A DNA stretch of 64,000 nt from Deinococcus aerophilus (GTDB lineage Bacteria; Deinococcota; Deinococci; Deinococcales; Deinococcaceae), in NCBI RefSeq assembly GCF_014647075.1, contig NZ_BMOM01000004.1, positions 62,001 to 126,000 on the forward strand, in the 5' to 3' direction. Both the position numbers and the translations under genes were made by a program. Of the stretch, positions 19,720 through 34,597 are shown piece after piece (the first letter of the stretch is position 1; the number at the start of each line of letters is the position of its first letter). The notes beneath the pieces were generated by a model, which did no database searches, had not been told where the DNA came from, and was given only the letters and a program-made list of their open reading frames with translations.

Positions 19720-21129
19720 ATGAAAAGAGCTGTCTGGACGCTGTCGTTGCTTGTGCTGTGGGGCGGGAAGGGGGCGCTGGCCGCCGGTCCGGCCAGCAGT
19801 CTGGTCCCCGCCAGCTTCAATGAGGGCGCGGTGATCGTGACCGACCGCGTCGCCGTCGCCGAACTGGCCTCTGCCCTGCGGGACGCCGCCAGCGCCGCCG
19901 GCGGCAGCTGCACCAAGAGCGAATACGTGGTTTGGACCGAGCCGGACGAGGGCCTGGAAGACACCTTCAACGGCGGCGTCCAGTCGCTGGGCTACCGGTA
20001 CCAGCTGCTGGACCGCAGCGATGAGCCCGATGGTCGGGCCTCGATCTTCTCGCTGATCGGGGCCAAGGATGCGCTGGCCGGCATCTGGGTGGAGGCCGGG
20101 GGCAACGCCGTTCTGGCATGGTGCACGCTGAAACCCATGGCGGCCGCTGCCCCCGCCAAGCCCGCTGCCCCCGCTCTGAAGCCCACCGCGCCGGGGGCCA
20201 GCGTGGCCAAACCCGCGCCCGCCAAACCTGCGCCCGCTCCCGCACCAGCCAAGCCCGCTGCGCCCGCCACCAGCGCCAGACCGCCCACCACCAAGCCTGG
20301 ATATGTCAGCGGGCTGGTGCTGGACACCCAGGGCCGTCCGCTGGCGGGGGCACGGGTGTTCATCAGCGGTACCACCTTTACCCAGGGCCAGAAGACCAGC
20401 TTCGAGACCGAGACGAAAGCGGACGGCACCTACAGCCTGCGCGTGCCGGACGGGCGGTATCAGGCCAAGGCCTCGTACACCACCACGTTTGAAGGTCAGA
20501 CCTTCTCGTTCTTCATGGACCCGGCCAGCGGCAACCCCAGCACCAGCGTGGACTCCAGCGAGGGCGGCAACCTCAACTTTCGCTGGAAGCTGTCCGGCCC
20601 ACGGGCGGGCAGCGGCGCCGGGGCCAACCGGTACGATGATTTCTACGGTTCAAGCGTTGATTTCAGCTACTGCGGCCTGCCGGCAAAGGCGTACTGCGCC
20701 GAGAAGTACAGCGCTGTGACGCCCGGCGCGGCCCCCGGCGGCAGCACCATCACCGTAACCTTCACGCCCCAGGGCAAGCTGGTGGACGGCAGCACGGGAA
20801 AACCCGTCGTTTATACCTTCAAGGCGGCCCCCCTGGCTCCTCCCGGCGGCTACCCCTACTCCGAACCCAACGGCGGGGGCCGCACAACATTGGGCCAGGG
20901 ATGGCAGTACCACAGCACCAACTTCAATGACCTGCCGCTGGGCCGCTACATCCTGACCGTCACCGCCACCCTGCCAGACGGCCGCCAGAAGCCCCTCAAG
21001 CTGGGACTCGCTGCAAACGACGTGGAACACAGCAGCGTCATCGTACGCTGGGTGCCCTGGGATGACTTCAACCCGGCCAGCTACAGTGGCGGCGGCATCA
21101 AGCAGATGAAGGTGTTCGTGAGGGACTGA
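19720..21129 (+). CDS. Secreted protein with Ala-Pro-Lys linker and carboxypeptidase-regulatory-like domain
   Basis: A 469-residue exported protein. [20 protein letters not shown] followed by AA is a clear signal peptide. Residues about 25-140 form a globular region with two cysteines (SCTKSEYV and AWCTLKP). Next comes a low-complexity linker of repeated PAKPA / PAPAKPA units (about 143-190), then a carboxypeptidase-regulatory-like beta-sandwich ([35 protein letters not shown]), and a C-terminal domain ending in KVFVRD. The layout suggests a cell-surface protein tethered by a flexible linker. The function is unknown. Start at 19720 is set by the signal peptide and GAGGTG 6 bases upstream. Confidence 0.75.
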   Translation: MKRAVWTLSLLVLWGGKGALAAGPASSLVPASFNEGAVIVTDRVAVAELASALRDAASAAGGSCTKSEYVVWTEPDEGLEDTFNGGVQSLGYRYQLLDRSDEPDGRASIFSLIGAKDALAGIWVEAGGNAVLAWCTLKPMAAAAPAKPAAPALKPTAPGASVAKPAPAKPAPAPAPAKPAAPATSARPPTTKPGYVSGLVLDTQGRPLAGARVFISGTTFTQGQKTSFETETKADGTYSLRVPDGRYQAKASYTTTFEGQTFSFFMDPASGNPSTSVDSSEGGNLNFRWKLSGPRAGSGAGANRYDDFYGSSVDFSYCGLPAKAYCAEKYSAVTPGAAPGGSTITVTFTPQGKLVDGSTGKPVVYTFKAAPLAPPGGYPYSEPNGGGRTTLGQGWQYHSTNFNDLPLGRYILTVTATLPDGRQKPLKLGLAANDVEHSSVIVRWVPWDDFNPASYSGGGIKQMKVFVRD

Positions 21130-21165
21130 GGCGACCCGGGCGGCGGGTTCGCTAGCATGGGAGCC

Positions 21166-22206
21166 ATGCCCTCTTCCGTCATCGCCGACCTGCGTTCCGA
21201 TACCGTCACCACGCCCACCCCCGAGATGCGCGAGGCCATGGCCCGTGCGGAGGTGGGCGACGACGTGTACGGCGAGGATCCCACCGTCAACGAGTTGCAG
21301 GCCGAAGTCGCCCGCCTGACCGGCTTCGAGGCGGGCCTGTTCATGCCGTCCGGCAGCATGACCAATCAGGTGGCGATTGCCCTGCACACCCGCCGGGGCG
21401 AGGAGGTCATTTGCGCCGAGGGTAGCCACATCTACGAGTGGGAGCTGGGCATGATGGCGGCCTTCAGCGGTGTGGTGCCGCGCTTCGTGACCGCGCCGCT
21501 GGGAGTGCCCGATCCCGAAGACGTGCGTCTGGCGGTGCGTCACAGCGTCCACCAGTCGCCCACCGGCTTGATCAGCCTGGAGAACACCCACAACAAGGCG
21601 GGCGGCACCATTATTCCGCTGGAAGTCATTGAGCAGATTCGCGCAGTGGCCGATGCCGAGGGCCTGCCCCTGCATCTGGACGGCGCACGGGTCTTCAATG
21701 CAGCGGCGGCGCTGGACGTGCCCCTCTCCGAGATCACGCGGCACTTTCATACCGTCAGCGTGTGCCTGAGCAAGGGCCTGGGTGCTCCAGTGGGCAGCGT
21801 TCTGGTGGGTACGGCGGGGCAGATGAAGCAGGCCCACCGCTACCGCAAGATGCTGGGCGGCGGCATGCGGCAGGCCGGGGTGCTCGCTGCCGCCGCCCTG
21901 GTCGCTCTGCGGGATGGTCCTGCCCGGCTGCAGGCCGATCACCGCCGCGCCCGCGTGCTGGCCGAGGCGCTGGCCGGGGCTGGATACCGCGTCAATCTGG
22001 CAGCCGTGCAGACCAACATCATCTACGTCACGCTGCCCGACGCCGCCGCGCACGTCGCGCGCTGGGCCGAACACGGCGTGCTGGCGAGCGCGCTGGGGCC
22101 GGATTCGGTGCGCTTTGTACTGCACCATCAGGTCGGGGATGACGCGCTGGCCGGAGCCATGGACGTGCTGCTGCAGGACCGGGCCGTGGCGGGCGCCCTG
22201 AAATAG
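21166..22206 (+). CDS. ltaE: Low-specificity L-threonine aldolase
   Basis: A 346-residue PLP enzyme of the threonine aldolase family, which cleaves threonine or allo-threonine to glycine and acetaldehyde. It opens with [18 protein letters not shown] and [15 protein letters not shown], the family hallmarks. The PLP lysine is K203 in [19 protein letters not shown], and [11 protein letters not shown] carries the aspartate that contacts the pyridine nitrogen. ATG 21166 is preferred over 21157 because TAGCAT (21153-21158) would be its -10 box, leaving 7 bases; the upstream ATG lies inside that box. It stands alone between the secreted protein and the CPBP protease. Confidence 0.93.
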   Translation: MPSSVIADLRSDTVTTPTPEMREAMARAEVGDDVYGEDPTVNELQAEVARLTGFEAGLFMPSGSMTNQVAIALHTRRGEEVICAEGSHIYEWELGMMAAFSGVVPRFVTAPLGVPDPEDVRLAVRHSVHQSPTGLISLENTHNKAGGTIIPLEVIEQIRAVADAEGLPLHLDGARVFNAAAALDVPLSEITRHFHTVSVCLSKGLGAPVGSVLVGTAGQMKQAHRYRKMLGGGMRQAGVLAAAALVALRDGPARLQADHRRARVLAEALAGAGYRVNLAAVQTNIIYVTLPDAAAHVARWAEHGVLASALGPDSVRFVLHHQVGDDALAGAMDVLLQDRAVAGALK

Positions 22207-22279
22207 GCCCCCGAGGGTCAAGAACCCCTCCACCAGAAGGCGGAGGCAGGGTGAGGGCCCGCGCAGTACCCTCTGAGAC

Positions 22280-23257
22280 ATGACCGCCCCGAAGACGGAC
22301 ACCTCCGCCCCGCACCCCCGGCCCGACGAGGCGCAGCCCCCCACTGGCCGGGCGGGCATCCGTGCGGTGAGTGGCAACCGGGCGGCACTGACCCTGCTGA
22401 TCGTTCAGAACGTGGTTTCTGCCGTGCTGGTCGGATTGCGGATACCGCTGGGCCTGGCGCTGCTGGGTTCGTTCGGAGTGGTGGTGGCCGTCGCCTTCGT
22501 GTTTTTCCGGCCTACCCTGCGGGCGCTGGGCCATGATGTGCGCTGGCGCACGCCGCCGTCCTGGGGGCTGGCGCTGGCAGCCTTCGCGCTCGCCTTCCTG
22601 GCGTCGCGGGCCTTCGTGCTCGCCTACGTCACGCTGGTTCCGGGAGCCGTGGACTCGGTGCCGCAGTTCCTGAGCCGGGGCCCGGATCTGTGGGCGCTGC
22701 TGCTGGCGGCGGGCCTGCTGATTCCCTTTGCCGAGGAAGTGGCTTTCCGGGGCCTGCTGATGCGCGGCCACGAGCGGGCGGCCGGGTTCACGGTGGCGGC
22801 GCTGACCTCCACCTTCGCGTTTTCGGTGGCGCACGGGGTTCCGGCGAGCATCGCGGGCATTCTGCCGCTGGCCTACGTGCTTGCCCGGGTGGTGCAGCAC
22901 AGCGGCAGCCTGTGGAACGGAGTGATCGTCCACGCGCTGAACAACACCCTGGCGGTCGCGCTGGGCAGTGCGCTGGCCGGGCGCAGCCTGGGCGACCCGG
23001 CGCAGGCCACCGAACTGCTGGGCAATCCGGCCCTGAAGTGGCCGTTGGCGCTGGGTGCGCTGCTGTTCGGCGGGGTCGTGATGGTCGTGCTGCAGTTGTG
23101 GCTGACCCCCCGGCCCGATCCGCAGGAGCGCGGCGCCCCGGGCCCCTGGCTCAGCCTCGCCTACGTGGTGATCGTGCTGTTCGGGTTGGTGGCGGTCGCC
23201 CTGACCTTTCCGCAGGTGGGCCTGTGGATGACCGACCTGCGGCGTGCGCTGTTCTGA
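22280..23257 (+). CDS. CPBP-family intramembrane glutamic endopeptidase
   Basis: A 325-residue polytopic membrane protein with the CPBP (Abi, Rce1-type) protease motifs: EEVAFR at E152-R157, FAFSVAH ending at H185, and HALNN at H218-N222. These residues form the intramembrane active site in relatives. About eight hydrophobic helices are visible, and the first 30 residues are a soluble Pro-rich tail. Bacterial members process prenylated or secreted peptides or act in immunity to bacteriocins; the substrate here is unknown. TACCCT ends 7 bases before ATG (leaderless). It is convergent with yvcK. Confidence 0.9.
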   Translation: MTAPKTDTSAPHPRPDEAQPPTGRAGIRAVSGNRAALTLLIVQNVVSAVLVGLRIPLGLALLGSFGVVVAVAFVFFRPTLRALGHDVRWRTPPSWGLALAAFALAFLASRAFVLAYVTLVPGAVDSVPQFLSRGPDLWALLLAAGLLIPFAEEVAFRGLLMRGHERAAGFTVAALTSTFAFSVAHGVPASIAGILPLAYVLARVVQHSGSLWNGVIVHALNNTLAVALGSALAGRSLGDPAQATELLGNPALKWPLALGALLFGGVVMVVLQLWLTPRPDPQERGAPGPWLSLAYVVIVLFGLVAVALTFPQVGLWMTDLRRALF

Positions 23258-23308
23258 AGCGTTCCTGAACGCCACACGCCTGAGGCGGCGGGAGCATTCG
23301 CGGGCAAC

Positions 23309-24694
<1,386 letters not shown>

Positions 24695-24695
24695 T

Positions 24696-25538
24696 TCAGC
24701 CGGCCTCGGCGGTCTTCATGTCGCGGTGGTCGGTCACGTCCACGTTCAGGTCGCGCAGGTCACCGGCCAGCCGCGTGGCCACCGCCACGCTGCGGTGCTG
24801 CCCGCCGGTGCAGCCGATGCCCACCGTGTACCCGTGGCGCCCGCTGCTCCGCGCCCGCTCGGCGGCGCTGCGTACAAAATCCCGCAGCTCGGCGTAAAAC
24901 TCCTCCGAGGACGGATCCTGAAACACGTACCCGGCCACGTCCGCCTCCAGGCCGGTCTTTGGTCGCAGCGCGGGGTCGTAGTACGGATTGGGCAAGGAGC
25001 GCACGTCCACCACCATGTCCACGTCTCGCGGCGGCGAGTGCTTGAAGCCGAACGACAGCAGGCGCAGATTGAAATCGTGCTCCAGCCGGTACAGCCGCAG
25101 CACCCGCTCGGACAGCTGCGCGGCCGACAGCTCGGTGGTATCGATCACGGTATCGGCGATGGCACGCAGCGGCGAGAGCAGCGTGCGCTCGCGGGCGAAA
25201 TCAACCATCAGGGTGTCGCCCAGCGGGTGTTCGCGGCGGGTCAGGTTGTAGCGCTGCAGCAGCACCTCCGCCGTCGCTTCCAGAAACAGCACCCGCAGGT
25301 CCTCGCGCCGCCGCGACAGCCGCTCGTAACTCGACTCCAGCGCTCCCAGGAAATCGCGGGTACGCGCGTCGGTGCTGATGGCAACCCGTCCCAGCCCCCG
25401 CGCAGTCGCCAGATCGTGCATGGCTCCCCACAGTTCGGGCGGCAGGTTGTCGGTGATAAAAAATCCAGCGTCCTCCAGGGTGCGCAGCACCGTACTCTTG
25501 CCACTGCCCGAAAGACCGGAAACCACGATGAACGGCAT
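24696..25538 (-). CDS. rapZ: RapZ/YvcJ-type nucleotide-binding protein
   Basis: A 280-residue RapZ family protein. The Walker A motif GLSGSGKS is at residues 8-15, and the C-terminal domain holds [19 protein letters not shown], the conserved substrate-binding segment. In E. coli RapZ senses glucosamine-6-phosphate and guides RNase E to GlmZ; in Gram-positive relatives (YvcJ) it hydrolyses ATP/GTP. Which role applies in Deinococcus is unknown. TAAACT ends 6 bases before ATG 25538, giving a leaderless start. It is directly upstream of yvcK (one-base spacing). Confidence 0.93.
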   Translation of the reverse strand: MPFIVVSGLSGSGKSTVLRTLEDAGFFITDNLPPELWGAMHDLATARGLGRVAISTDARTRDFLGALESSYERLSRRREDLRVLFLEATAEVLLQRYNLTRREHPLGDTLMVDFARERTLLSPLRAIADTVIDTTELSAAQLSERVLRLYRLEHDFNLRLLSFGFKHSPPRDVDMVVDVRSLPNPYYDPALRPKTGLEADVAGYVFQDPSSEEFYAELRDFVRSAAERARSSGRHGYTVGIGCTGGQHRSVAVATRLAGDLRDLNVDVTDHRDMKTAEAG

Positions 25539-25582
25539 ACCGTCAGTTTACGGGACGGCGGCCACGGGCCGGCCTCGGAGGT

Positions 25583-25620
25583 AAAAAAAGAGGCCGGAAG
25601 CCCGGTGAGGGACTTCCGGC
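25583..25620 (-). terminator. Rho-independent terminator of metG
   Basis: On the minus strand GCCGGAAG (25620-25613) pairs with CTTCCGGC (25600-25593), with inner TCCC/GGGC pairing, and is followed by CTC and seven T (25589-25583). It starts 26 bases after the metG stop. Confidence 0.92.
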
Positions 25621-25645
25621 AGGGGCCGGGGTGTGGGAACGCGCC

Positions 25646-27688
<2,043 letters not shown>

Positions 27689-27825
27689 GCTGTCCCTTCC
27701 TCTCCGCCGCGGCGCCCTGATGAGAGGCGGGGCGGACAACCTGTACAGGATACGGAAAAAAGGGGAGAAAAAGGAAGGCGGGCTGCGTTTCGGGGGGTGG
27801 GCACGCCTCGCCCCTGCCACGAGGC

Positions 27826-28434
27826 CTACAGCCGCAGCCCGAACACCAGCGATCCGCCCGGTCCCGCCTCCAGCTCCTGAAACCCCAGGTGCCGGTAAAA
27901 GGCGATGGCCCGGGTGTTGCGTCCGCCCACCCCGAGATGCACGCCGGGTGATCCGGCTTCTTTCAGCGCCGTGAACAGCCGCGTCATCATGCGCCGCCCG
28001 TTGCCCCCGCCCTGGGCGCGTGGCAGCAGGTCAATGTGCAGGTGCGATGGATAGTCCGTCAGCAGCCTCTGCGGCGTGGTGCGCGGATGGTGGATTAGCA
28101 GCGCCAGCCGTTCGTCGGGGGTGCGCCGCGCAGCCGGCACCGCGCTGGGGTCGGGATACTGCCCGCGCAGGGCAGGCCACCACCCGCGCTCCAGCCGCTG
28201 CTCAAAGGCGTGGGTGTCCCGCGCGCCGATGACGTAGCCGGCCACGCCCTCGCCGTCTTCCAGCACAAAGGCAAACGCCGATTCCAGGGCCAGATAGGGG
28301 CCGGCGTAGATGTGTCCCACCAACCGCGGATCGCGGTAGAGCGCCGTGGCGTCCGCGCCGCTGTCCGCCGTTTCCAGGCAGATGCGGTACAGGGGGTCAC
28401 GGTCGTCGGAACGGGCCGGACGGATGATGAACAT
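27826..28434 (-). CDS. GNAT-family N-acetyltransferase
   Basis: A 202-residue protein that matches the GNAT fold: beta1 [20 protein letters not shown], an acidic mid strand [20 protein letters not shown], the acetyl-CoA pyrophosphate loop near [19 protein letters not shown], and [14 protein letters not shown] [14 protein letters not shown] at the end. The P-loop reads [10 protein letters not shown], close to the Q/RxxGxG/A consensus. Substrate unknown. ATG 28434 is taken because the fold starts directly at IRPA; the frame continues upstream over the ruvA promoter without likely coding sense. It is divergent from ruvA. Confidence 0.85.
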   Translation of the reverse strand: MFIIRPARSDDRDPLYRICLETADSGADATALYRDPRLVGHIYAGPYLALESAFAFVLEDGEGVAGYVIGARDTHAFEQRLERGWWPALRGQYPDPSAVPAARRTPDERLALLIHHPRTTPQRLLTDYPSHLHIDLLPRAQGGGNGRRMMTRLFTALKEAGSPGVHLGVGGRNTRAIAFYRHLGFQELEAGPGGSLVFGLRL

Positions 28435-28566
28435 GCGGGTATTGAACCAGATCGGGGGACGCGCCTCGGGCGGCGGTCCTCCGGGGAGGGCAGCGGCCAC
28501 AGCCAGGGCCACAGAATCCGCGCCATCCACCCTTTTTCTGGTCGCCCACGCCCTACAATCCGGGGC

Positions 28567-29163
<597 letters not shown>

Positions 29164-29191
29164 GAACCCGCCCGCCCAGGAGGGCCCCGCC

Positions 29192-30559
29192 TTGACCCAC
29201 GGTCAGCCCGACGACGTGCAGATCGAGCGGGCCGGGGAACAGGCTTCTCCCGCAGCGCCGAACGATCAGGAGTCGGTCTACCACGAGCAGAAGGTGTCGT
29301 GGCTGGAACTGTTCTTCGACCTGATCTTCGTGGTGGCCTTCGATCAGCTGGCCAAGCGGCTGGGCCAGACGACCGGTTCGGCGGAGCACGCGCTGAACCT
29401 CGCCGCTCTGGCCGAGTTCGGGCTGCTGTTCGTGGCGGTGTGGTGGGCCTGGGCCGGCAACACCACCTTCGCGGCCCGCTACGGCAACGAGTCGCGGCTG
29501 TACCGCTGGGGCACGCTGGCCCAGCTGATCTCGCTGGGCATGATCGCCCTGACGCTGCGCGGCGACCTGTCGGACACGGGCCCGGCTTTCGCGCTGGCCT
29601 ACGGCGCCGGCCGGATGATCCAGGCCGGGATGTACTGGGCGGTCTGGCGGCGCGGCGGCGAGGGGGCCGCCTTTGCCGGACGCATGGTGCTGGCCTTCGG
29701 CGCGGCGGCGGGGCTGTGGCTGGTCTCAGCCCTGCTGGAGGGCGGTTCGGCGGCGCAGATCGGGCTGTGGTGCGCCGCGCTGCTCATTGACGTGCTGACC
29801 CCGGTGCTGAGCCTTCCCCATCAGCGCCGCGCCCTGCCACATGAGGGACACCTGCCCGAGCGGGTGGGCCTGTTGCAGATCATCGCGCTGGGGGCCATCG
29901 TGACCGAGATCGTGGGGGGCAGCCGCCAGCAGGCGCTGGGCTGGCCCAACCTGCTGCCCGCCCTGGCCGCCATCGTGGCGGTGGTGGCGCTGTGGCGGCT
30001 GTACTTCGATCAGGCGCGGGCACTGCCGCTGCTGGGCGCGCGGGTGGAGGGCCGGGTGGGGCGCATGCTGGCGTGGCTGTACGGCCACCTGCCCTTCACG
30101 CTGGGCGTGGTGGTGCTGGGCGTGGGCCTGGGTCACGGCCTGGCCGCTGCCGGGGCCGCCGAGGACGCCCTCAGTCAGCAGCTGGTGGCCGCAGCTCTCT
30201 CGGGGGCGCTGCTCACCCTGGCCTTTCTGCGCTGGAATTCGCTGCGGGTCACGCACCGGTTCTTCCCCGACCGCGGTCTGCCTGCGCTGCTGCTGGGCGC
30301 GGCGCTGGCCGCCGGGCTGGCTTTCGTGGATCTGGACACCGTGGGGCTGCATCTGGCCGTCGCTGCCCTGACGGTCGGGCTGGCCCTGATCGTGGCCGGT
30401 GATCCCGTGACCCGGCGGCTGGGCCGGCTGGAAGAGCAGGTGATGGAGCGCCTGGAACGCGGGCAGCTGTCCGCCATGGAAGACGTGCCAGCGGGGGAGG
30501 GGGCCGCTCAGCGCCCCGGGACCGCCGCGGGGGGGCGCAGCTCCGACACGTCCGCGTAG
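29192..30559 (+). CDS. LtrA-family (low temperature requirement A) membrane protein
   Basis: A 455-residue polytopic protein of the LtrA family, recognised from KVSWLELFFDLIFVVAFDQL at the N-terminus and AVWWAWAGNTTFAARYGN in the next helix. About 12 hydrophobic helices follow. The family is named from Listeria cold growth, but no biochemical function is known. TTG at 29192 is the chosen start, since AGGAGG lies 8 bases upstream and nothing conserved is lost. It begins 28 bases after ruvA and may be cotranscribed. Its last 52 bases overlap the end of the convergent fni gene. Confidence 0.88.
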   Translation: MTHGQPDDVQIERAGEQASPAAPNDQESVYHEQKVSWLELFFDLIFVVAFDQLAKRLGQTTGSAEHALNLAALAEFGLLFVAVWWAWAGNTTFAARYGNESRLYRWGTLAQLISLGMIALTLRGDLSDTGPAFALAYGAGRMIQAGMYWAVWRRGGEGAAFAGRMVLAFGAAAGLWLVSALLEGGSAAQIGLWCAALLIDVLTPVLSLPHQRRALPHEGHLPERVGLLQIIALGAIVTEIVGGSRQQALGWPNLLPALAAIVAVVALWRLYFDQARALPLLGARVEGRVGRMLAWLYGHLPFTLGVVVLGVGLGHGLAAAGAAEDALSQQLVAAALSGALLTLAFLRWNSLRVTHRFFPDRGLPALLLGAALAAGLAFVDLDTVGLHLAVAALTVGLALIVAGDPVTRRLGRLEEQVMERLERGQLSAMEDVPAGEGAAQRPGTAAGGRSSDTSA

Positions 30560-31551
30560 CCGCCGACCCACAGCGCCACCCGCAGTTCGTGGATGAAGTT
30601 CGCCAGCCACGCCTCGGCGGCCTCGGCACTGTCCAGCGCGGGTTCCAGCAGCGGGCGGGCCACCGCGACGACCTGGGCCCCCAGGGCCAGGGCACGCGCG
30701 GCGTCCAGTCCGCTGCGTATGCCCCCGGAGCCGATCAGCGGCACGTGCGGCGCGGCGGCGCGTGCCTCCCTCAGCGCCTGCGCGGTGGGCACCCCCAGAT
30801 CACACAGGTCGGGAGTCCGCACCTTGCCGTGTTCCACCAGCTGTTCCACCCGCGCCCAGCTCGTGCCGCCCGCCCCCGCCACATCCAGCGCCGCGAACCC
30901 CAGATTCCGGACGGCGGCGACCGTGTGGGCGTCCAGTCCGTGGCCCACCTCCTTGAGGACCACCGGAAAGGGCAACTCGGGCAGCACCTCCCGGAGCCGC
31001 GCGGCCATCCCCGACCAGCGGGTGTCTCCGCCGCGCTGCATCGCCTCCTGCAGGGGATTGACGTGAATCGCCAGGGCGTCCGCGCCAACCTCCTGCACGG
31101 CGCGCCGCGCCTGGGCCGGGCCATAGCCCAGCAGGAACTGCGCCGCGCCCAGATTGCCGATCAGCAGGATGTCGGGCGCCACCTCCCGAACCTGGAAGGT
31201 GGCGGCGGTTTCCGGGCGCTCGAGCATCACGCGCTGGGACCCGAGCATCATGCCGATGCCCAGGCGCTGTGCGGCGCGGGCCAGATGGAAGTTGATGCGC
31301 CCGGCCCGCTCGGCCCCGCCGGTCATCGCGCCGATCAGCACCGGAGCGCGCAGACGGCGGCCCAGAAAGGTGGTGTCCAGGCGCACGTCGGCTAGGTTGC
31401 CCGCGGGCAACGCCCGGTACGGCCACGCCACCGTCTCCAGGCCGGTGGTCACGCCGGCGTACTGACTCTCGGGCCGCAGACATGCCTCCACATGGCGCAG
31501 TTTGCGCGCGGTGATGTCGGCGGGAGGCGTGGGAGGGCCTGGCAGGGTCAC
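30508..31551 (-). CDS. fni: Type 2 isopentenyl-diphosphate delta-isomerase
   Basis: A 347-residue FMN-dependent IDI-2, which interconverts IPP and DMAPP for isoprenoid and carotenoid synthesis. Matching segments are RKLRHVEACLRPESQY (substrate loop), APVLIGAMTGG, NLGAAQFLLGYG, ALAIHVNPLQEAMQ (with the catalytic region HVNPLQE), VVLKEVGHG, and GSGGIRSGLDAARALALGA for the FMN phosphate. Deinococci make deinoxanthin and need DMAPP. GTG 31551 has TAGGCT ending 6 bases upstream. Its 3' end overlaps ltrA on the other strand, so the two transcripts would be antisense over 52 bases. Confidence 0.95.
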   Translation of the reverse strand: MTLPGPPTPPADITARKLRHVEACLRPESQYAGVTTGLETVAWPYRALPAGNLADVRLDTTFLGRRLRAPVLIGAMTGGAERAGRINFHLARAAQRLGIGMMLGSQRVMLERPETAATFQVREVAPDILLIGNLGAAQFLLGYGPAQARRAVQEVGADALAIHVNPLQEAMQRGGDTRWSGMAARLREVLPELPFPVVLKEVGHGLDAHTVAAVRNLGFAALDVAGAGGTSWARVEQLVEHGKVRTPDLCDLGVPTAQALREARAAAPHVPLIGSGGIRSGLDAARALALGAQVVAVARPLLEPALDSAEAAEAWLANFIHELRVALWVGGYADVSELRPPAAVPGR

Positions 31552-31625
31552 GGCTCCAGCCTAGCGCCCCCCACCTTTCGCGGGGCTTCTCGCCTGGGCC
31601 GCCGCCAAAGAGGCAGCCCTCACAG

Positions 31626-31654
31626 TTGACAGGTTGGCCGGTCCACTGTACTAT
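31626..31654 (+). promoter_or_regulatory. Promoter of initiator tRNA
   Basis: A perfect TTGACA (31626-31631), 17-base spacer and TACTAT (31649-31654). It is the closest match to the sigma-70 consensus that I found in the window, as expected for a stable-RNA gene. The predicted precursor has a leader of about 75 bases. Confidence 0.85.
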
Positions 31655-31734
31655 TTCCAAGCGCCGGAAGAACGGGCCGGAAAGAAGAAAGACCATCTGG
31701 CAGGCGCAAAAGAGTTCACGGCAGTTCAAGTGGT

Positions 31735-31813
<79 letters not shown>

Positions 31814-31817
31814 AAGT

Positions 31818-31843
31818 CCCCCACCTCAACGGTGGGGGTTTTT
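31818..31843 (+). terminator. Rho-independent terminator of tRNA-fMet
   Basis: CCCCCACC (31818-31825) and GGTGGGGG (31831-31838) form an 8-bp stem with a 5-base loop, followed by five T. It starts four bases after the tRNA CCA end. Confidence 0.93.
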
Positions 31844-31906
31844 CGTGGTTTCGTGTGCGCGTGGGCACGGAACCCCGGCAACGCGCAGGCCGTACTGTGT
31901 AAGAAC

Positions 31907-32401
31907 ATGAGCCTCGCCTTTCTCGTTTTTCTGGTGGCCTGGGTGGTCGGGCTGGCGGCGACCTTCATGCCGGTGCTGCCCGCCACACTGATCATCTTTC
32001 TGGGAGCGCTGGCGGCGACGTTGCTCGACGGTTTTCAGCTGTGGCCCGACCTGCCCTTTTTGCTCACCTTCGCGGCCCTGACGGTGCTGATCAGTCTGGT
32101 GGACAACCTGGCCTCGGCGTGGGGGGCGCGGCGTTACGGGGGCAGCCGGCAGGCAGTGTGGGGCGCGCTGCTCGGCGGGCTGGTGGGAATCTTCGTACCG
32201 TTCGGCCTGCTGCTGGGACCGCTGGTGGGGGCCCTGCTGGCCGAATTGCTGCTGGTCGGAAAAAGTGTGCCCGACGCGCTGCGCTCCGCGTGGGGCACGC
32301 TGGTGGGGCTGCTCACCGGGCTGGCCGCCAAACTGGTGCTGCACCTGCTGATGGGCGGTTACGCCCTGTGGCGGCTGTGGAACTCGGTGCCGGGGGGCTG
32401 A
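31907..32401 (+). CDS. DUF456-family membrane protein
   Basis: A 164-residue protein with four to five glycine/leucine-rich hydrophobic helices ([86 protein letters not shown]). The pattern with small Gly-rich turns and [20 protein letters not shown] matches DUF456 proteins, whose function is unknown. ATG 31907 has TACTGT ending 8 bases upstream; an in-frame ATG at 31832 falls in the tRNA terminator and is rejected. It is convergent with the Yip1-like gene. Confidence 0.75.
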   Translation: MSLAFLVFLVAWVVGLAATFMPVLPATLIIFLGALAATLLDGFQLWPDLPFLLTFAALTVLISLVDNLASAWGARRYGGSRQAVWGALLGGLVGIFVPFGLLLGPLVGALLAELLLVGKSVPDALRSAWGTLVGLLTGLAAKLVLHLLMGGYALWRLWNSVPGG

Positions 32402-32424
32402 GGAAAGGGGAGGGCGGCCTCGCC

Positions 32425-33120
32425 CTACCGCGCAAAGACCAGCGGCGACACCGCGATCAGTTGCACGGCCAGCGCCGGCAGCCCCGGCAGCAGCGTGCCC
32501 AGCACGGCGCGCCCTGTCTGCCCGGTCAGCTCGCGCATCGCTGCGTAGACGAAGCCGAACTGCGCCGCCGTGCCCAGCAGCGTCACCACCACAAGCAGAA
32601 ATCCGGCCGAGGTCTGCGCGGTCTGGGCCAGGGCGGCGCGTTCCAGGGTCCGCGGGTCGCCCGTCAGGCTGCCCGTGACCGTGGCGTCCGGCAGGAAGGC
32701 GGCGGCGGGCGTCAGCAGCCCCCAGATGATCACCAGCAGGTACAGGGGAGGCATCAGGGCAAAGCTGGCCGCGTACACCTCGGCTGCCCGCCCGGCCAGA
32801 CCCGCTCCCACCCGGCCCAGCCCCCACATCAGCACGAAGATCAATACCGTCAGGAAGGTGGTGCCCAGCGTGTTGACCAGATGGGTCGCCAGGGTCGGAG
32901 CGCTGCTGCCGCTGGCCGCCGCCGCGAACACCGCCGCGTGCCGCACGAGCAGCGCGTAGGCCACGCCGCCCAGCAGCCCGGCGACGGCAACGACCCCCAG
33001 GTAGCGCCACCACAGCAACTCGGTACCGCCCAGCTTGCGGGCAAAGGTGCGCGGACTGAGCAGCAGTTCGGTGGGCAGCGGGGCCTCGGGTGGTGGGGCA
33101 GGGGGGCGGGTGCGGGCCAT
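32425..33120 (-). CDS. Yip1-domain-like integral membrane protein
   Basis: A 231-residue protein with an N-terminal Pro-rich soluble part (RTRPPAPPPEAPLPTELLLS) and about five hydrophobic helices, resembling bacterial YIP1-domain proteins of unknown function. Helices include RYLGVVAVAGLLGGVAYALL, TFLTVLIFVLMWGLGRVGAG and LPALAVQLIAVSPLVFA. ATG 33120 is preferred because TAGCAT lies 10 bases upstream; an ATG at 33132 would sit across that box. It lies 88 bases after the acyl-CoA dehydrogenase and may be read from the same transcript. Confidence 0.65.
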   Translation of the reverse strand: MARTRPPAPPPEAPLPTELLLSPRTFARKLGGTELLWWRYLGVVAVAGLLGGVAYALLVRHAAVFAAAASGSSAPTLATHLVNTLGTTFLTVLIFVLMWGLGRVGAGLAGRAAEVYAASFALMPPLYLLVIIWGLLTPAAAFLPDATVTGSLTGDPRTLERAALAQTAQTSAGFLLVVVTLLGTAAQFGFVYAAMRELTGQTGRAVLGTLLPGLPALAVQLIAVSPLVFAR

Positions 33121-33208
33121 ACAGACGGCCATGCTAGAGCATCTGCTCCGGGCATGGCCGGGTGGGAGCGTGGGTTTTGCCGGGCAGGACGGTCCCGGAG
33201 GGTGCGGC

Positions 33209-34345
<1,137 letters not shown>

Positions 34346-34383
34346 GACTGGTCGCTCCTGGGGGCAAGGGGGTGTGGGGGGCT

Positions 34384-34403
34384 TTGAACTGAGTTCAATT
34401 CTA
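34384..34403 (-). promoter_or_regulatory. Palindromic operator at the acyl-CoA dehydrogenase promoter
   Basis: TTGAACTGAGTTCAA (34384-34398) is a perfect inverted repeat with a 1-base centre. On the minus strand an extended -10, TGATAGAAT, ends where the palindrome begins, so the repeat covers the transcription start near 34391. That is the classical place for a dimeric repressor of the TetR or GntR type. Confidence 0.7.
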
Positions 34404-34597
34404 TCAGTTCCGGGCAGCCTGGGCGCGTCACTCCCGCAGTTCTTTGGGGGCGCCCACGCCGATCACGGCCCCAGCGTACAACCCTCCTGAGGGGGCAGCC
34501 GCAGCCGCTTCGCGGCGGGTGTGGTGCGGGGCCTGCTGGACCGTCTGGAAGGCTGGGTGCTCGTCACCGGGGCAGAGCAGACAGGTCGTGGGCGGCC

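Noticed and set aside
20650..22377. 575-codon minus-strand frame across threonine aldolase
   Set aside because: Antisense shadow; no family resemblance.
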